This document shows positions 14,100 to 25,263 of a stretch of 64,000 bases of DNA, one piece after another (position 1 is the first letter of the stretch; the number at the start of each line of letters is the position of its first letter). Origin of the DNA: Lepas anatifera (taxonomy: Eukaryota > Arthropoda > Thecostraca > Lepadidae); NCBI GenBank assembly GCA_034440635.1, contig JAOTON010002241.1, forward strand, positions 965,364 to 1,029,363, written 5' to 3'. The notes under the pieces are model-generated. The model worked only from the letters and a program-made list of their open reading frames with translations, did not search any database and was not told the DNA's origin. Position numbers and translations under genes: made by a program.

Positions 14100-15719
14100 A
14101 CGAGGGTGGAGAGGTGCCCTCACAGAATGGAACATGGCGGTATAGTAGCGACCTGAAAGACTGGAAAAAATCGGATGGTAAAAAGGATTAAGTTCATCCA
14201 AGAAAAAGACACACAGAGAACGAACCATACAGGATCAACAGCTTTCGACAGGGAGACGGGACTGACAAGCTGAGACATGCGGGATAAGATCAGAGGGGCG
14301 TGATCGGGGCCGAAGGACAGATATTGATGGGGCGGGTCCCGGCAGGCTGGAGAGATCAGATCAGACTGACTGACGACGTGAAACTGGAACAGCAGAACGT
14401 AGCCCGTCAGAGAGGAATTGGAAGACTGCGCCAGGACGTTCCACACAGAGGCGAGTGGTGCACAGAGCGGTGTGTTTGCAAAGACATGGAAAACCGAGCA
14501 GCCAAAGGCGGGTCCTAGGCATCAGGACAAAGACACCAAGTCAGACAGACAGGTCCAGGAGACTTCGATCTGGACGGAAGGGTCACGCAAGGGCGGGTCC
14601 TGGAATACGGGTCACCTGGGGGAGCCTGTCAGCAACACTGCGAGAGCGGGAAGATACAATAACACATCATACGGACGCAACATATGGATACGGGGGACAG
14701 CGACGTGGAATTAATACACAGGGAGGAAGATCGCCGCCTTTTACCAGCACGCACGCACTTGGGTGCTTACAACATAATATAATCATACCGGCGACAACTA
14801 AAATCTCAAAAGCTTCCAGTTCCAAAAGCGTTCGTCGATAGGTCCATTCAATATAAACCTTCGTTCCCATCATTGATTTCTACCGGAGTCCGGACAAGCA
14901 AAACGGGATCATTCCGGTAATCGGCATGTCCTTGGGTCGCCACACAACGGTACAGTTACTGCCTGAGCCAGACATAAACCCGGAGCACCACAACTCTTTT
15001 CCATCGTCCGAGGCAGCGGAATCAGGATTCACAACAGGTAGTGTAATAAACAGGGAGGGAACCAGCCTGGTACACAATGCTGTCCTTCCAAAAGGCAGGT
15101 CAAGACCGTACTTGGTGCGTGAGCAGGCGAAAGAGAGATTGAGAGAAGAGGAAAATATACAGCAAACGGGTGCATTTAGGAGAGCCGGTTCCTTGTCCTC
15201 CCCTGGATCAGCCAATGACTAGGCAGGGAAAAGTACAGAGTCAACACGATTGCACTGTAGCCACCCAACAAGGAAGCTTTCGGGCATCATTCGGAGAAAT
15301 TCTGGTGATTAATTAGGCAAGTCAAAACGCGTTTTACGGCCTTCCAATGAAAACATGTTTCACGTCCAGATTGTGTCCTGATGCGCTTTGGAAAAAGCGC
15401 ATTCATATAATAGCCTCTCACGACGACAAAGTTTTTTGTGGTTGACCCGGGTGATTCTCAAAAGCTCACTAACATCAGCTACCACGGATCTCTCAGACAA
15501 CCAACATCCCATGGGCCTGCAGTCGCCTGTTCTGCATGATATTTTTACTGGACTGTCCGAGCCGCAGAATCCACCCCAGCTCAGGCGATCCCACCAGCCG
15601 TGATTGCGTCAGAGAGCGGCAGACCGCTGCAGGGACTCAGCCCACGCCAGCGCCGAGACCTCGAACACGATAGCCAAGAGAGAGAGAGAGAGAGAGCGAG
15701 AGAGCAGAGAGCGGAGAGA

Positions 15720-15802
<83 letters not shown>

Positions 15803-17705
15803 AGGCAATTTCTACCGCGGCAGCTGTTGAGCGTGGATAGCGTGCCTTTATTGATTGGTTTAGTGATGACGAGAACATTTCGCAAAACGTGGGTTGGAAA
15901 GACCGATCGAGCAGACCCTGACGCTGGGTTATTTACGTAATCTTCAGATGAGAGACAATCATCGGTGCCAGCTGCACTAAGCGAGCTACCTTCATGGTGA
16001 AACTGCACGGATGTCAACGTATTTGCCAAGCCTTGCGAAGTTCCCAGTTTCATGTTTCGGTGGAAGGTGTCCCGTCTCACTTTGAAGAAATACAGAACTG
16101 AAACTAAGGTCCCAACGTGATGCATATGTATCGACAGAAAATGGAAGCGGTATAATACGGTTCGAATATTAGCCAAGTTCACGGCACCTTTGTACAGTGT
16201 GAATGTTGTGTACAGTCAATCCGAGTCCACAGGACTTGAAGATGGGGTCAGGGCCCAGCTTGGCAGGAAGATGGGTATGACGTCACACTCATGTGTACAA
16301 CGTGCAAGGCTAGAGAGCATGCACATCAAATACAAAAAGTGTTTTATAGAAACGGCGCACCTGCGACACTTATCTTAACGTTAATGGTATAGCGTAGGGA
16401 TGTGTCGAATGATAAACACGCGTAAGTGAAGGACCGCTGCGTTCCCGGAGCCTATACAAGGGCCCGACTTGTACGGTGCTTTCAACGGTGCTTTCATTTG
16501 AATGTTAGCATGCAGGGAGCTTAGGCTTCAGACGGAAAATTCTGATATCATCTTTAAAGGATGACCAGGTGACAAGTAGATGAGATACCATCATCAAAGA
16601 CTAGCGACCAAAAATATTTAATCCAAAGAAGGAAAACTTTTGCCAAAGATGATCAAATTGCGAACCTGGTCAAACAGTACCAATGCATCCCACTGACTCG
16701 AACTTCTGAGGCAAACATGGCGCCGACCGCTCGACAGACACTTGCATAAAATAAAATGGCGGGACTCTGACGCAAGCAGGGATACCTACCAGCTAGTCCA
16801 CAACAGGGTCTGGTCGCGACATACTCAGTGTTCCAAGGAGCTTTTGTCCAATACGTTTGAAACCCACTGACAATATAGAGTGGCATACATTTCAGTTGTC
16901 CTAGGAGTCGGCAGACTTGAAAAAACCGCCTAAAAACGGACAGCAATAAAGAAGAAAACAAAACAGGGAAAAATTCTGTAAAGTTCCTGTCCGCTCTGCA
17001 AACTTTGCAACAGATCCTAGCATACCGAAGTTTAAAATACACCATATTAAGGAGATCCCATTTTACATGCCGTCACCACCAGAAAAACAGCGAGGGGAGC
17101 AGTACATGCTTAACCAATTATTACCAAAAACTCCTACTTTAACAAAGAAACTCTTAGAGCCTGAGCTCGTTGTTCCCTTCCGCTTATGTTCCTTGCAAAT
17201 TCTTTTTCTACCAAAAAAGCGGCTTAAAAAACCTTAAATTGTCGGAAAAAGGCAAGGGAGTTCCCAGCCGAACCCCCATTCCTGCTGCAAAATTTTCGCA
17301 GATTAAAAAAAATAGGGAAGGCACATCACACAGCAGAGTTTCAACCAAAATAGTCGCTACCTTTACACTTTTAACTACCGAATCCAAGGTCACACCACGC
17401 TAGAAGTGTGGGGGGAAGGCTAAAAATATGTGTCTGGGGCAGGGGGCCTGACCCTAATGCCCTGGACCCGTCCGGGACAGCCTCCTGCCCGAAACTTGCG
17501 AAATCTGGAAACCACGTCGCCTGCCGTCTCGTGACCGTGCTGGCCTTCAGCAGAGTGGTCTGGGAGGTGGAGGGGCTGTAGCCGGTGACACAGGTGCCCC
17601 GTCACCGGGCTTTATCCACCTTCGGCCTCTTTGGACTCCGAAACAACGCCCAGGTGTTTACAGAGTCACAAAAAAACGACGATCGACACACACCGAAACA
17701 CTTAC
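14100..17705 (-). other. TACC intron
   Basis: Intron between the exons at 17706-17795 and 13327-13474, apart from the repeats listed separately. It contains a 123-bp GA tract. I see no exon with credible borders and no recognisable protein in either strand; most of it is ordinary mixed-composition sequence. Confidence 0.6.
15677..15799. repeat. (GA)n microsatellite
   Basis: GA dinucleotide repeat with a few GC-containing interruptions in its first 45 bases and then pure GA. It has the same strand orientation as the tracts at 5780 and 13965, so all three are CT-rich in the TACC transcript. Confidence 0.96.
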
Positions 17706-17795
17706 AGTCCGTGGCTGGCACGAAGTTCTCGTCACCATCCGCCATCTCTGAGGCCGCGGCCGCACCAGAGATTCCCATCGTGTCCACCAGAGGCA
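17706..17795 (-). CDS. TACC: TACC exon with acidic ENFVPATD motif
   Basis: A 90-bp minus-strand exon encoding VPLVDTMGISGAAAASEM followed by ADGDENFVPATD. The acidic DENFVPATD stretch resembles the E(D/E)FVP(A/G)T motif found shortly before KFDPL in TACC proteins. The acceptor is TTCGCAG and the donor is GTAAGTG, both strong. Both borders are phase 1, matching the end of the large exon (GATACA then G) and the start of the exon at 13327-13474 (T plus TT gives Phe). The exon is too small and phase-constrained to be easily chance: the frame stays open across three exons only in this register. Confidence 0.85.
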
Positions 17796-18636
17796 CTGCG
17801 AACGGGACACACGTTCACCAGTGCGAAGAGGCTTTGGGTCCAGGCCCACGAAAATAAGCTACATTGCTGGTGTGTATCCATTAATTTTATGACATGGAAC
17901 TGGTGGGTTTCGAAAGTCAGCCGGGAACACGAGCTACACCAAGAGAAATGGATTCCTAACGTCGCTTCCAATCTTGAAGGGATCCTAATCAACAAGACAT
18001 AGAGACGCGAGTCACCAAATCACAAATTGTTCGTCATTCTAACATGGATTCATTGGCCATTCAATGTGCACATTGTCCGAAAGCTGTTGGTCCAATAGCT
18101 GTTTGCGACCCAGAATAGGAAGCACATCGGGGTGAGGGCAACCTTAGCAGAATGGACACACATATTTTAAGGGTTTTTCTTTTTGCTTCATGGCCAAACG
18201 GTGCGTTGTAAGGTCAGGTCAGCCAAGTTTGGCAGTACCATAATACCTTGGCCTTCTGGAAAATATCGATAATCTGAAATGAAAAACACGTGGACGCAAA
18301 ATTCAGCCTATGCCTTAATTCAGCGTACACAATTTCAGTGCCCCACCAACAAAAAAGCTCAAGCGATAGTCCCTTTGCATTGGGAGCGGATAAAAAACAC
18401 AGGCTGCGGTTGGCTTCTAACTTGTGAATGTTTGGCATTCACGCCTTGACTCGTTCTAAACTAAGGAATGAAAAATAGAAGTCAGCATCGGATACACAAA
18501 AACAAGAGCCAAAAAGATCAAATGCCCCTTCTAGATTCTCACATTCTTTTACAAAACAGAGTTCTGCAGTTACCAGTTCCAGCAGCCACCACGCGTGGTC
18601 AGGCGTTACCGCCCTGCTCGTCCCAACACAACTGAC
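17796..18636 (-). other. TACC intron
   Basis: An 841-bp intron bounded by a GTCAGT donor (plus-strand 18636-18631) and a TTCGCAG acceptor next to 17795. It is moderately AT-rich, and nothing else is recognisable in it. Confidence 0.75.
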
Positions 18637-20644
18637 CTGTATCCAACAGCGAGATGGCGCTGGGGTCCTTCCTGGTGTCCTCTCCATGGACCAGCACCGA
18701 GTCGCCGCCGCCCAGAGGGTCGTCCAGCACCTCCGACACCGCACCCAGCGACTCGGCCTCCGCCGCCGACGCACCACTCAGCTCCTCCCCTCCCGCCGCC
18801 TCCGTGTTGTCCGCAGGCGCCGCTGATGCTGAGACCTTAGCCGCTGCCGGGGACTCGGTGCTCTCGCTCTGCTGCTGTGCGACTGGAGACGCATCCGAGG
18901 CCGGGTCGGCGACGGCAGGCTTCACTGGGTCTGTTGGCGGCGGGGTCTTGTTCTTCGGCGTCCGCTTCTGCAGCGGCTTTCTGGCCGTGGGTTTGGCCGG
19001 CGGTGGAGGCGATTCCTGCTCCTTTTCCTCATCGTCGACAGCAGGTCGGGGTGGCGACGCAGCTACGGGCGGCCGCGGCAGTTTCGGCGAACCCGGCGGA
19101 GAGTTGGACATGGCGGATTTTGTGGCGAAGGGGTTGAAGTTGGGGTCATCGCAATGGTCAAGGAAGTCGAGGTTGTAGGCGCCCGGCTTGGATGCCAGAG
19201 GTGGACTGCCCGATCCTGGTTCACCGGCGTCTGCGGTGGCGTCCTTGTCCGGCTCGGCTCGTACTGGAGGTGGCTTCTTCTTCAACGGACGCTTCACTGG
19301 TCTCACCACCTTCTTTGGAGACGGCTTCTTCGCAGGTGGCGCTGCTGGTGCCTCCTCGGCTTTATGACCAGCATTTACACCATTGCTCATCACTGAGCCG
19401 TCTTCCGCTTCCGACCCTTTCTCAGCAGCAGGCTTCTCTTCATCTGCATCTCGCTGTTTCTTCGTCTTCGCCGGCTTCAGCGGGGGCAGACTCGCCTTGG
19501 GGGAGCCGGGAGGACTCAGCTTGATCGATGAGCCGGTGTTGAACGGGTCAAAGTTGGGGTCGTCCAAAAAGTCCAGGTTGTAGCCCTTTTTGGGCGGGAT
19601 CGGCAGGTCATCTTCCTCGCCTGTCTGCGTCATTCCGGCTGCAGCTGCGCCACCTACTGGCGGAGAACCGGCGCGGATGGGTGGGGAAGCGCTGCGGATG
19701 GGCGGCGATGCACCTCGAATGGGCGGCGAAGGACCTCGAATGGGCGGCGAAGCACCTCGAATGGGCGGCGATGCACTTCGAATTGGAGGTGATGAGCTTC
19801 GAATTGGAGGCGATGAGCTTCGAATGGGTGGTGATGCGCCTCGGATTGGAGGCGAGGCGCTTCGGGTTGGAGGCGACGGAACAGTGACAGGAGTCTCTTG
19901 GACAGGGGTTTCCTGCGCCTGAGGCGGCGGCGATACGCCAAGCGGTTCCGGCTCAGCAGCGGACAGATTGAGGACAGACCTCTACAGCGGGCTTGTCCTT
20001 ATCTTCAGCAGCAGGCTGCGGTGCCTGAGCAGTTTCCGCGGGAGCAGGTGTCTCAGGCGCTTTCCCAGCAGCCGGTTCGGCGGGCTTGGCCTCCACTGGT
20101 GGTACCACAGCGGGCGTCTCGAACTCGGTAGCAGCAGCGGTGCCCTCTATCGGAGGCGATCCAGATGTCGCCGTCACAGCCTGAGTCGGCTCACTGACCG
20201 GCTTATCACCAGCAGCACTCTGCTGAAGCTCCTGCCCTGCGCCGTCGGGGACTGCTGCAGCGCCACCCTCGACAGATACACACCCACCACTCTTCAAACC
20301 ATCTGCCTCGCCCTTCTCTCCTCCAGCTCTCTCTTCACTTCTAGCGGCTGGAGTCTGCCCCTGCAGTTCACTCTCCTGCTTATCCCCACTCCCCGGGAAG
20401 AGCCTGGACGGCGGAAGCGGCGTCGGCGGCGGGGAGTACTCCACCTCCGGTACCAGCTGGTTCTCGCCTACCCAAGGGTTAGGGCTGATCTTCTCCGGTT
20501 CGGTGGGAGCAGCGCTGAGCGGGGCCGCGCCGCGTCGCGCAGGTGTCTGAAGCGCAAGCCCCTGCAGCTGATCGGCAAGCAGCGAGGTCTCCGAGCGGGA
20601 GATGGGGAGATCCGGTACCTCGTGTTCCGAGGCCGACTCGTACT
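18637..20644 (-). CDS. TACC: TACC large central exon with two SDP repeats (one frame break)
   Basis: A 2,008-bp minus-strand exon encoding about 668 residues of acidic, Pro/Ala/Lys-rich, probably disordered protein. It starts with EYESASEHEVPDLPI. After a Pro-rich stretch it has a seven-residue repeat (19654-19870) and then the first SDP-type motif YNLDFLDDPNFDPF at 19582-19541. A basic block KPSPKKVVRPVKRPLKKK (about 19327-19274) follows, then a second motif, YNLDFLDHCDDPNFNPF at 19177-19127, and an acidic C-terminal part ending SLLDT. Paired SDP repeats followed by SPPGSP are the signature of TACC proteins. Borders: acceptor TTTCGACAG before 20644 and donor CAG|GTCAGT after 18637, both phase 1. 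The upstream frame stops at 19953 and the downstream frame is open only from 19981, so one extra base (or two missing) sits between them. The exon length agrees with exactly one surplus base. Confidence 0.88.
19654..19870 (-). repeat. Coding 21-bp minisatellite, SPPIRxx heptad
   Basis: About ten tandem 21-bp units within the large TACC exon, plus-strand core GGGCGGCGAAGCACCTCGAA. On the minus strand each encodes Ser-Pro-Pro-Ile-Arg followed by two small residues (Gly/Ser, Ala/Pro/Ser). The units are in frame with the downstream SDP repeats. The SP dipeptides are potential proline-directed kinase sites (inference). Confidence 0.9.
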
Positions 20645-23600
20645 CTGTCGAAAGGGACGGGACCTCAGCACACCGTAAACACGGGGTGGAGACGTCAAAA
20701 CCGGTCCGTGAAGGCGTCAAACGCGACAAAAAGGGGTCAGCACGATATCAAACTAACAGCTGTAAAGCTCAATGCATCGTCAGACGGTTCCGAGACGGCA
20801 CGGGGATCAATACGGGGCCTAAAATAACACAAAAATATCGGTTGTGCCAGGTATGTACGGAGCTTGAAGCCATTAGGTCCGAAACAGTACGGAGTAGGGC
20901 GGGAAGGGCATGCACGCTGTACAATCAGGCTCCGTGCTAGTCGCATATACAGAGGTGCTGAGCACACAACATGGCCCTGGATAACGCTAGCGTCCAACAG
21001 AAGAAAAGCGTTTTGGAATGTTTTACAGGAGAGCGTTTTTTCCGTTTCACTTTACATTGGCAGAAGCATGGGAATGATGTGAAATAGGCGATACAACCAC
21101 ATTTTCGCGAATTTTGTCGAGCCACTTGAACCGTAGATGCAGCTCGTCTTTCTGCATAAAGCAATACCAAAACATAAACATCGGAAAAAAATTGACACGA
21201 TTTTCTTCAATGGAACAGCAGAAAGGGGTTAGCAATGGAGTAAATCGCGTTCTGAAGAAGTCAGGCCCTGTATTAGAATCCCATTCCTACTCCGCGTCAG
21301 TTTTTTCCGCGTTCTGCCTATATTGGCTTAGCGGGGTGTCGATTAGACAACTGGGCGAAATAGCTCTCGGCCAAATGATAACTCGAAGAGGTATCGTAAT
21401 AAGTAAAACGAATCTGAAATGAACTCTGCCATTAGTTGCCACGGGTTTTGGTTCGGTAGTTGGTGGTCTAGCCGTGACATTCACGATCGCCACGCGTCAA
21501 TCTACACCCTTGGCTTATCTCACGTCACCGCCAGATGCCGAGTCAACACATATTGTGACCGGCACAGACGGAGGGCACATTTCCGATCCAGACTGGTGAG
21601 GCGAAGCCGACTCTCCAGAGATGATCAGTCAATTTAATGTGGTATAGAGCATAGGACTGGATCGAAGCAACAAGGTTGGAGGAGATGAGCAGTCTTTATT
21701 TGGCAAAAACCAACACCAAACCAATGGTAACTAATATACAAGTTCCTTCCAGATTTTGACTTTGTATTATGTTTACCAGTCATAGTCCAGTAGCGGAATT
21801 GAGGCAACTATAGACAGGGATGAACAGAATGAAAATCCCTGCAACCGCACCCCAGTATTAAAATGTTTTCCGCTGGATTACATGAAGAAGAAAAAGCCAC
21901 GGTACTCCTCCGTTTCACTTCGCAAGCCAGCGCATCTGTCCATTTAAACCACCCGGAGCGTTAACGGCCGGCCGGTTTTCCTTGAGCGAACCCTGTTTGT
22001 ACCCAGCGGCAAGGTAAAGGCGGCGAGCGACATCCGGATGTCATCGGAACACTGTCACAAACCCGGCCAACAGCGAAACAGGCCGCCATCCGCGGCACCA
22101 GGGGGACACTACCAGCCTCAGCAGCACAACGGGGAGGCATTGCGGCGATTGAAAAGAAAAACGACGCATGGTTGGATGAGCATACGTTTACTTTTTTGGC
22201 ATATTGCATGAAGATACCAAAAGTCCGCGGTCTTGTCAAAAAACACCCACACACATTTCGTGCGCCACCATTTTCGTTTACCGTGGACCCCTCGCGCCCA
22301 ACCAGTCGCGGCTCCCTTTGTGTAAATCAGCACGTGCGAGTACTCGGCGCACCGCCTTCTTACTGCACCGCCGTTCTATCTTTGGACATCGCTGGTGTGT
22401 GGACACCCGGTCCACTTTCGTTAGTTCCCACAAAGCAGTGAAAGTCGGCAGCCGACTCCGCGCGTTACCTTCCAGTTCAGAGCACGTTCACTCTCAGCAG
22501 CCGCGGTCACAGCCGTGACGTGCGTGTCACGACCGTTACCGAAACACGGCCATGACGATCACGGTGATAGACGGTGGGTTAACACGACACCCTGAACGCT
22601 GGGGATTTTTTCAGCATCGTAATCGCCCCGAGGGGAGCTTACGAGTAAACATGTGGTGCCGGCACCTTCGGCTTCAGATGTGGATGTGGGGCTTGGGTCT
22701 TTATCGAGCGCCACCAGACATTTAAAGTCACGGGTCAGCCAATTGCAACACAGTTTCCCGTGACAAATTAGTAGCGCAACACGTTTCAAGCCGATTTGTT
22801 GCGGGCGCGAATTAGGAACGATAATTGCATAGAGGTAGCTAGACGAGACAGACACGTCGTTATCTTTAACAAAATAACAGCAGGAACTATCGACCCAGCA
22901 GCTGCGATGGGTACCGTTACAAAACCGCCACGCCTTCATACAACAAAGTAATGACCCCGTATTGAAGGTACACTGACTAACTGTGCTGACTTCGTCCTGC
23001 GCGGCATTTGCGGTCTGACATTGAGAGCCAAATACCGCGTCGAGTCCACTGCGCTACTAATGGAAGAGTCCGGACAATTCAAATGACAGCTGTCAACTAA
23101 AAATGAAGAGGAAAAACCATAGAGATCTACTAAATCTTCTATCATTATATATGCCATAAAATACTTATATGACATAACTAAACGGTAACTGAAAACGTAG
23201 GACGTTTGTCAGCGTTTGGGACGAAGAGACAGCACCTGAACGTGTTGGACAATGTTGGGACAACTGCTCGGGGTCGACGCACGACAGTAATTCAGCTATG
23301 AGGTCATGCACGACGTACACACGCCTGTAGGAAACGGCTCTCATCTGCGGACAGCTCGTAGGACAGAGATGTAGCAAACGCTGGGCAAAAATATCCGAGC
23401 GGCGATTCAAGACCTGCTTTCGCTCCCGGTGTTCGACTGCCAGTCTGACGTTAAGCCGCCAAGTTCGGAGGTTGGGAGACACTAGAGCGTCCGTAGGAGC
23501 GCGAAGCACAGGTCTGCGGCTAAGCTGTAGATTTCCAGTAGAAGACGGCCACGAAACCAGACGAAATATCGCAAAAGTAGGGCAGAGGTAGCACTATCCA

Positions 23601-23982
23601 CAGATTGTTGCGTGAAAGCTAGGGAGCCTCCATTCAGATGCTTTTGGCAGCATTTGACCGTGGGTCTAACTCGACACAACGCGGGGAACGGGGGTAAAAC
23701 AGTTAATCAGCGACAACTGGAAACTTACTTGATAGCGCTTCCCTCACCGAGCATCAAGGTGAGGCGGGGTCAAAGCACAGTTCAAAAATATTTCAGCGCT
23801 GAAACCAGCGGAATATACAGGGCAACAGCGTTTAGTAAAATGTTTTGGACCATCATACAGCTGTCACTTTCAAACCACGAGCGGTATCTTTCTCAAAGAG
23901 GATTTGTTGTCGGTTTATCGTCCGTCCTAAGAGACGACCCCGAGACACAGGTTAGTGGACAGCCCAAACCACATACCCTCAC
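20645..23982 (-). other. TACC intron
   Basis: Intron upstream of the large exon. There is a GC-rich patch near 21.95-22.55 kb; otherwise composition is ordinary. A minus-strand open frame at 22939-22559 has a GTAAGC-like donor but no acceptor, and it has no recognisable similarity. No RNA gene was seen. Confidence 0.6.
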
Positions 23983-24045
23983 CATGGTCGGGCGGCGGCG
24001 CCGGGCAGGCGGCCGCCCCCGCCCCCGCCATCCCGGGCGGCGGCC
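23983..24045 (-). CDS. TACC: Probable TACC cassette exon, 63 bp, Pro/Gly/Ala-rich
   Basis: Flanked on the minus strand by the acceptor CTACCCCTGCAG and the donor GTGAGGG. Both borders are phase 1, exactly as needed between the exons at 25121-25263 and 18637-20644. It encodes PPPGMAGAGAAACPAPPPDH plus the split codons. The length is a multiple of three, so including or skipping it leaves the frame intact, as expected of an alternatively used exon. The support is splice-site quality plus phase, not protein similarity. The very GC-rich composition (with ATG at the donor) could also arise by chance. Confidence 0.5.
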
Positions 24046-24749
24046 CTGCAGGGGTAGCGCCGGTCATGGACTGGACACAGCGTAGAGGCGAGACAGCGGC
24101 CGACACAGGCAGCAGGCACGCTTCTGACCAATTTTACGTAATTATCGACAGGGGTGGGCTAGAGCGATTCTAGAGCCTCGTCACCGCTTAAACAGCAGGC
24201 TAAGATGTGACTATCATCACAACAGGGCGAATGATCTCTGAGAGACAAAAAGAAAAGGCGGGTGAAGAAAACTAGAGGAACGCAAGAGAACAAGAATTGA
24301 AAGCGAAACAGAGACACAGCAGGACACTAGGAGCGCACAAAAAATACGCATTAAGATGGACAGATTTCAATAAATACCAAACAAATTTCAGCCGATAACC
24401 ATAAAGCCCCAATGCATTAGCCCAAACACTCCCAGGGCTATAAAATTCAAGAAACTGTGAAACAGGGCCGTAACTGCCCGTACATTCGTGTATGCAAATG
24501 CGTTACCAAGGCATGATTTTGCATCCCTAACCGTCTTTTTGCCCCTCCCCTCTATTCTCTCGTGCGTTCACTGAAACCTCACCTCCGTACTCGCTCTGCA
24601 TTACCCATTCCACCACCAAATCTCCTTGTAACTCGCCTGACCAGTTTCTGTGCGCTGTCATCAAACCTGTGCCGTTGTCTGACTTCCAGTTCCTTGACAC
24701 TTACTTACTGAAATCCCCAAGTTGGGGACGTTTAACTCCGAAGAATTCA
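24046..24749 (-). other. TACC intron segment
   Basis: Roughly 700 bp of unremarkable mixed-composition intron. I see no exon, repeat array or RNA gene in it. Confidence 0.6.
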
Positions 24750-25120
24750 CCCCACCGGAGGTGTTAGACTCACCAGTAATCCCCCGGGTCGGAGGCGTCT
24801 CGAATTTCCACTATTCGGAAGAACTATAAATCGACATGTCTCCTGGGTCGAAAGCGCTCTAACTGGCCGACATCTCCGGTGTCAAAAGCACTATATACAT
24901 CAGTAGAATCTTTCAAATCGGAGGCGTTCTAACTAGCCCTAACCCGCAACAGTCACCGGAGTCGGAGACGCTTTGACTCCCGGAGCGCCGAGTCGGAGGC
25001 GCTCTAACTACCGGAGTCGCCGGAGTCGGAAGCTCGAATACCGTGCCGAGTCGCCTACCCACGTGCCGGATGGGTCTACCCGGCCGGAGAGTCGCCGGAG
25101 TCGGAGGCGCTCCAACTCAC
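24750..25120 (-). repeat. Diverged tandem array built from a TACC exon/donor junction
   Basis: Seven to nine degenerate units of the plus-strand string GGAGTCGGAGGCGCTCTAAC, spaced about 24-48 bp. They are most similar next to the exon at 25121-25263 and decay with distance. The exon end itself (CGACTCCGGCGACTCCG on the minus strand) and its donor GTGAGTTGGAGCGC are one of the units. Some copies retain GGT or GGTAG at the donor position. Confidence 0.85.
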
Positions 25121-25263
25121 CGGAGTCGCCGGAGTCGGAGGCGCGCGGGTCGGCCACGGCCCGCACCACGTCCGGGAGTGAGCAGGACACCGGCAGCGTC
25201 GACACAGGCGGGTTCGACGATACCGTGGCGAAACTCAGCGACGACGAGCCATCCGTAGGCGTG
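25121..25263 (-). CDS. TACC: TACC exon, Ser/Pro/Val-rich
   Basis: A 143-bp minus-strand exon encoding TPTDGSSSLSFATVSSNPPV, STLPVSCSLPDVVRAVADPR and ASDSGDS. The acceptor is CTCGCGGCAG and the donor is GTGAGT. It enters with one base (AG plus C gives Ser after the exon at 26883-27034) and leaves in phase 1, continuing into the cassette exon or directly into EYESASEHE. No domain is recognisable; it belongs to the variable N-terminal half of TACC. Its 3' end is part of a tandem array that extends into the intron. The plus strand also has an open frame here (SGSEQDTGSVDTGGFDDTVA), but that frame has no matching splice context. Confidence 0.72.

Noticed and set aside
22559..22939. 126-codon minus-strand frame with a GTAAGC donor-like site
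   Set aside because: No usable acceptor in frame, and no phase fit between the neighbouring TACC exons.
23612..24085. 157-codon plus-strand open frame
   Set aside because: It overlaps the minus-strand cassette exon and its Arg/Gly-rich end is the reverse of that exon. No similarity.
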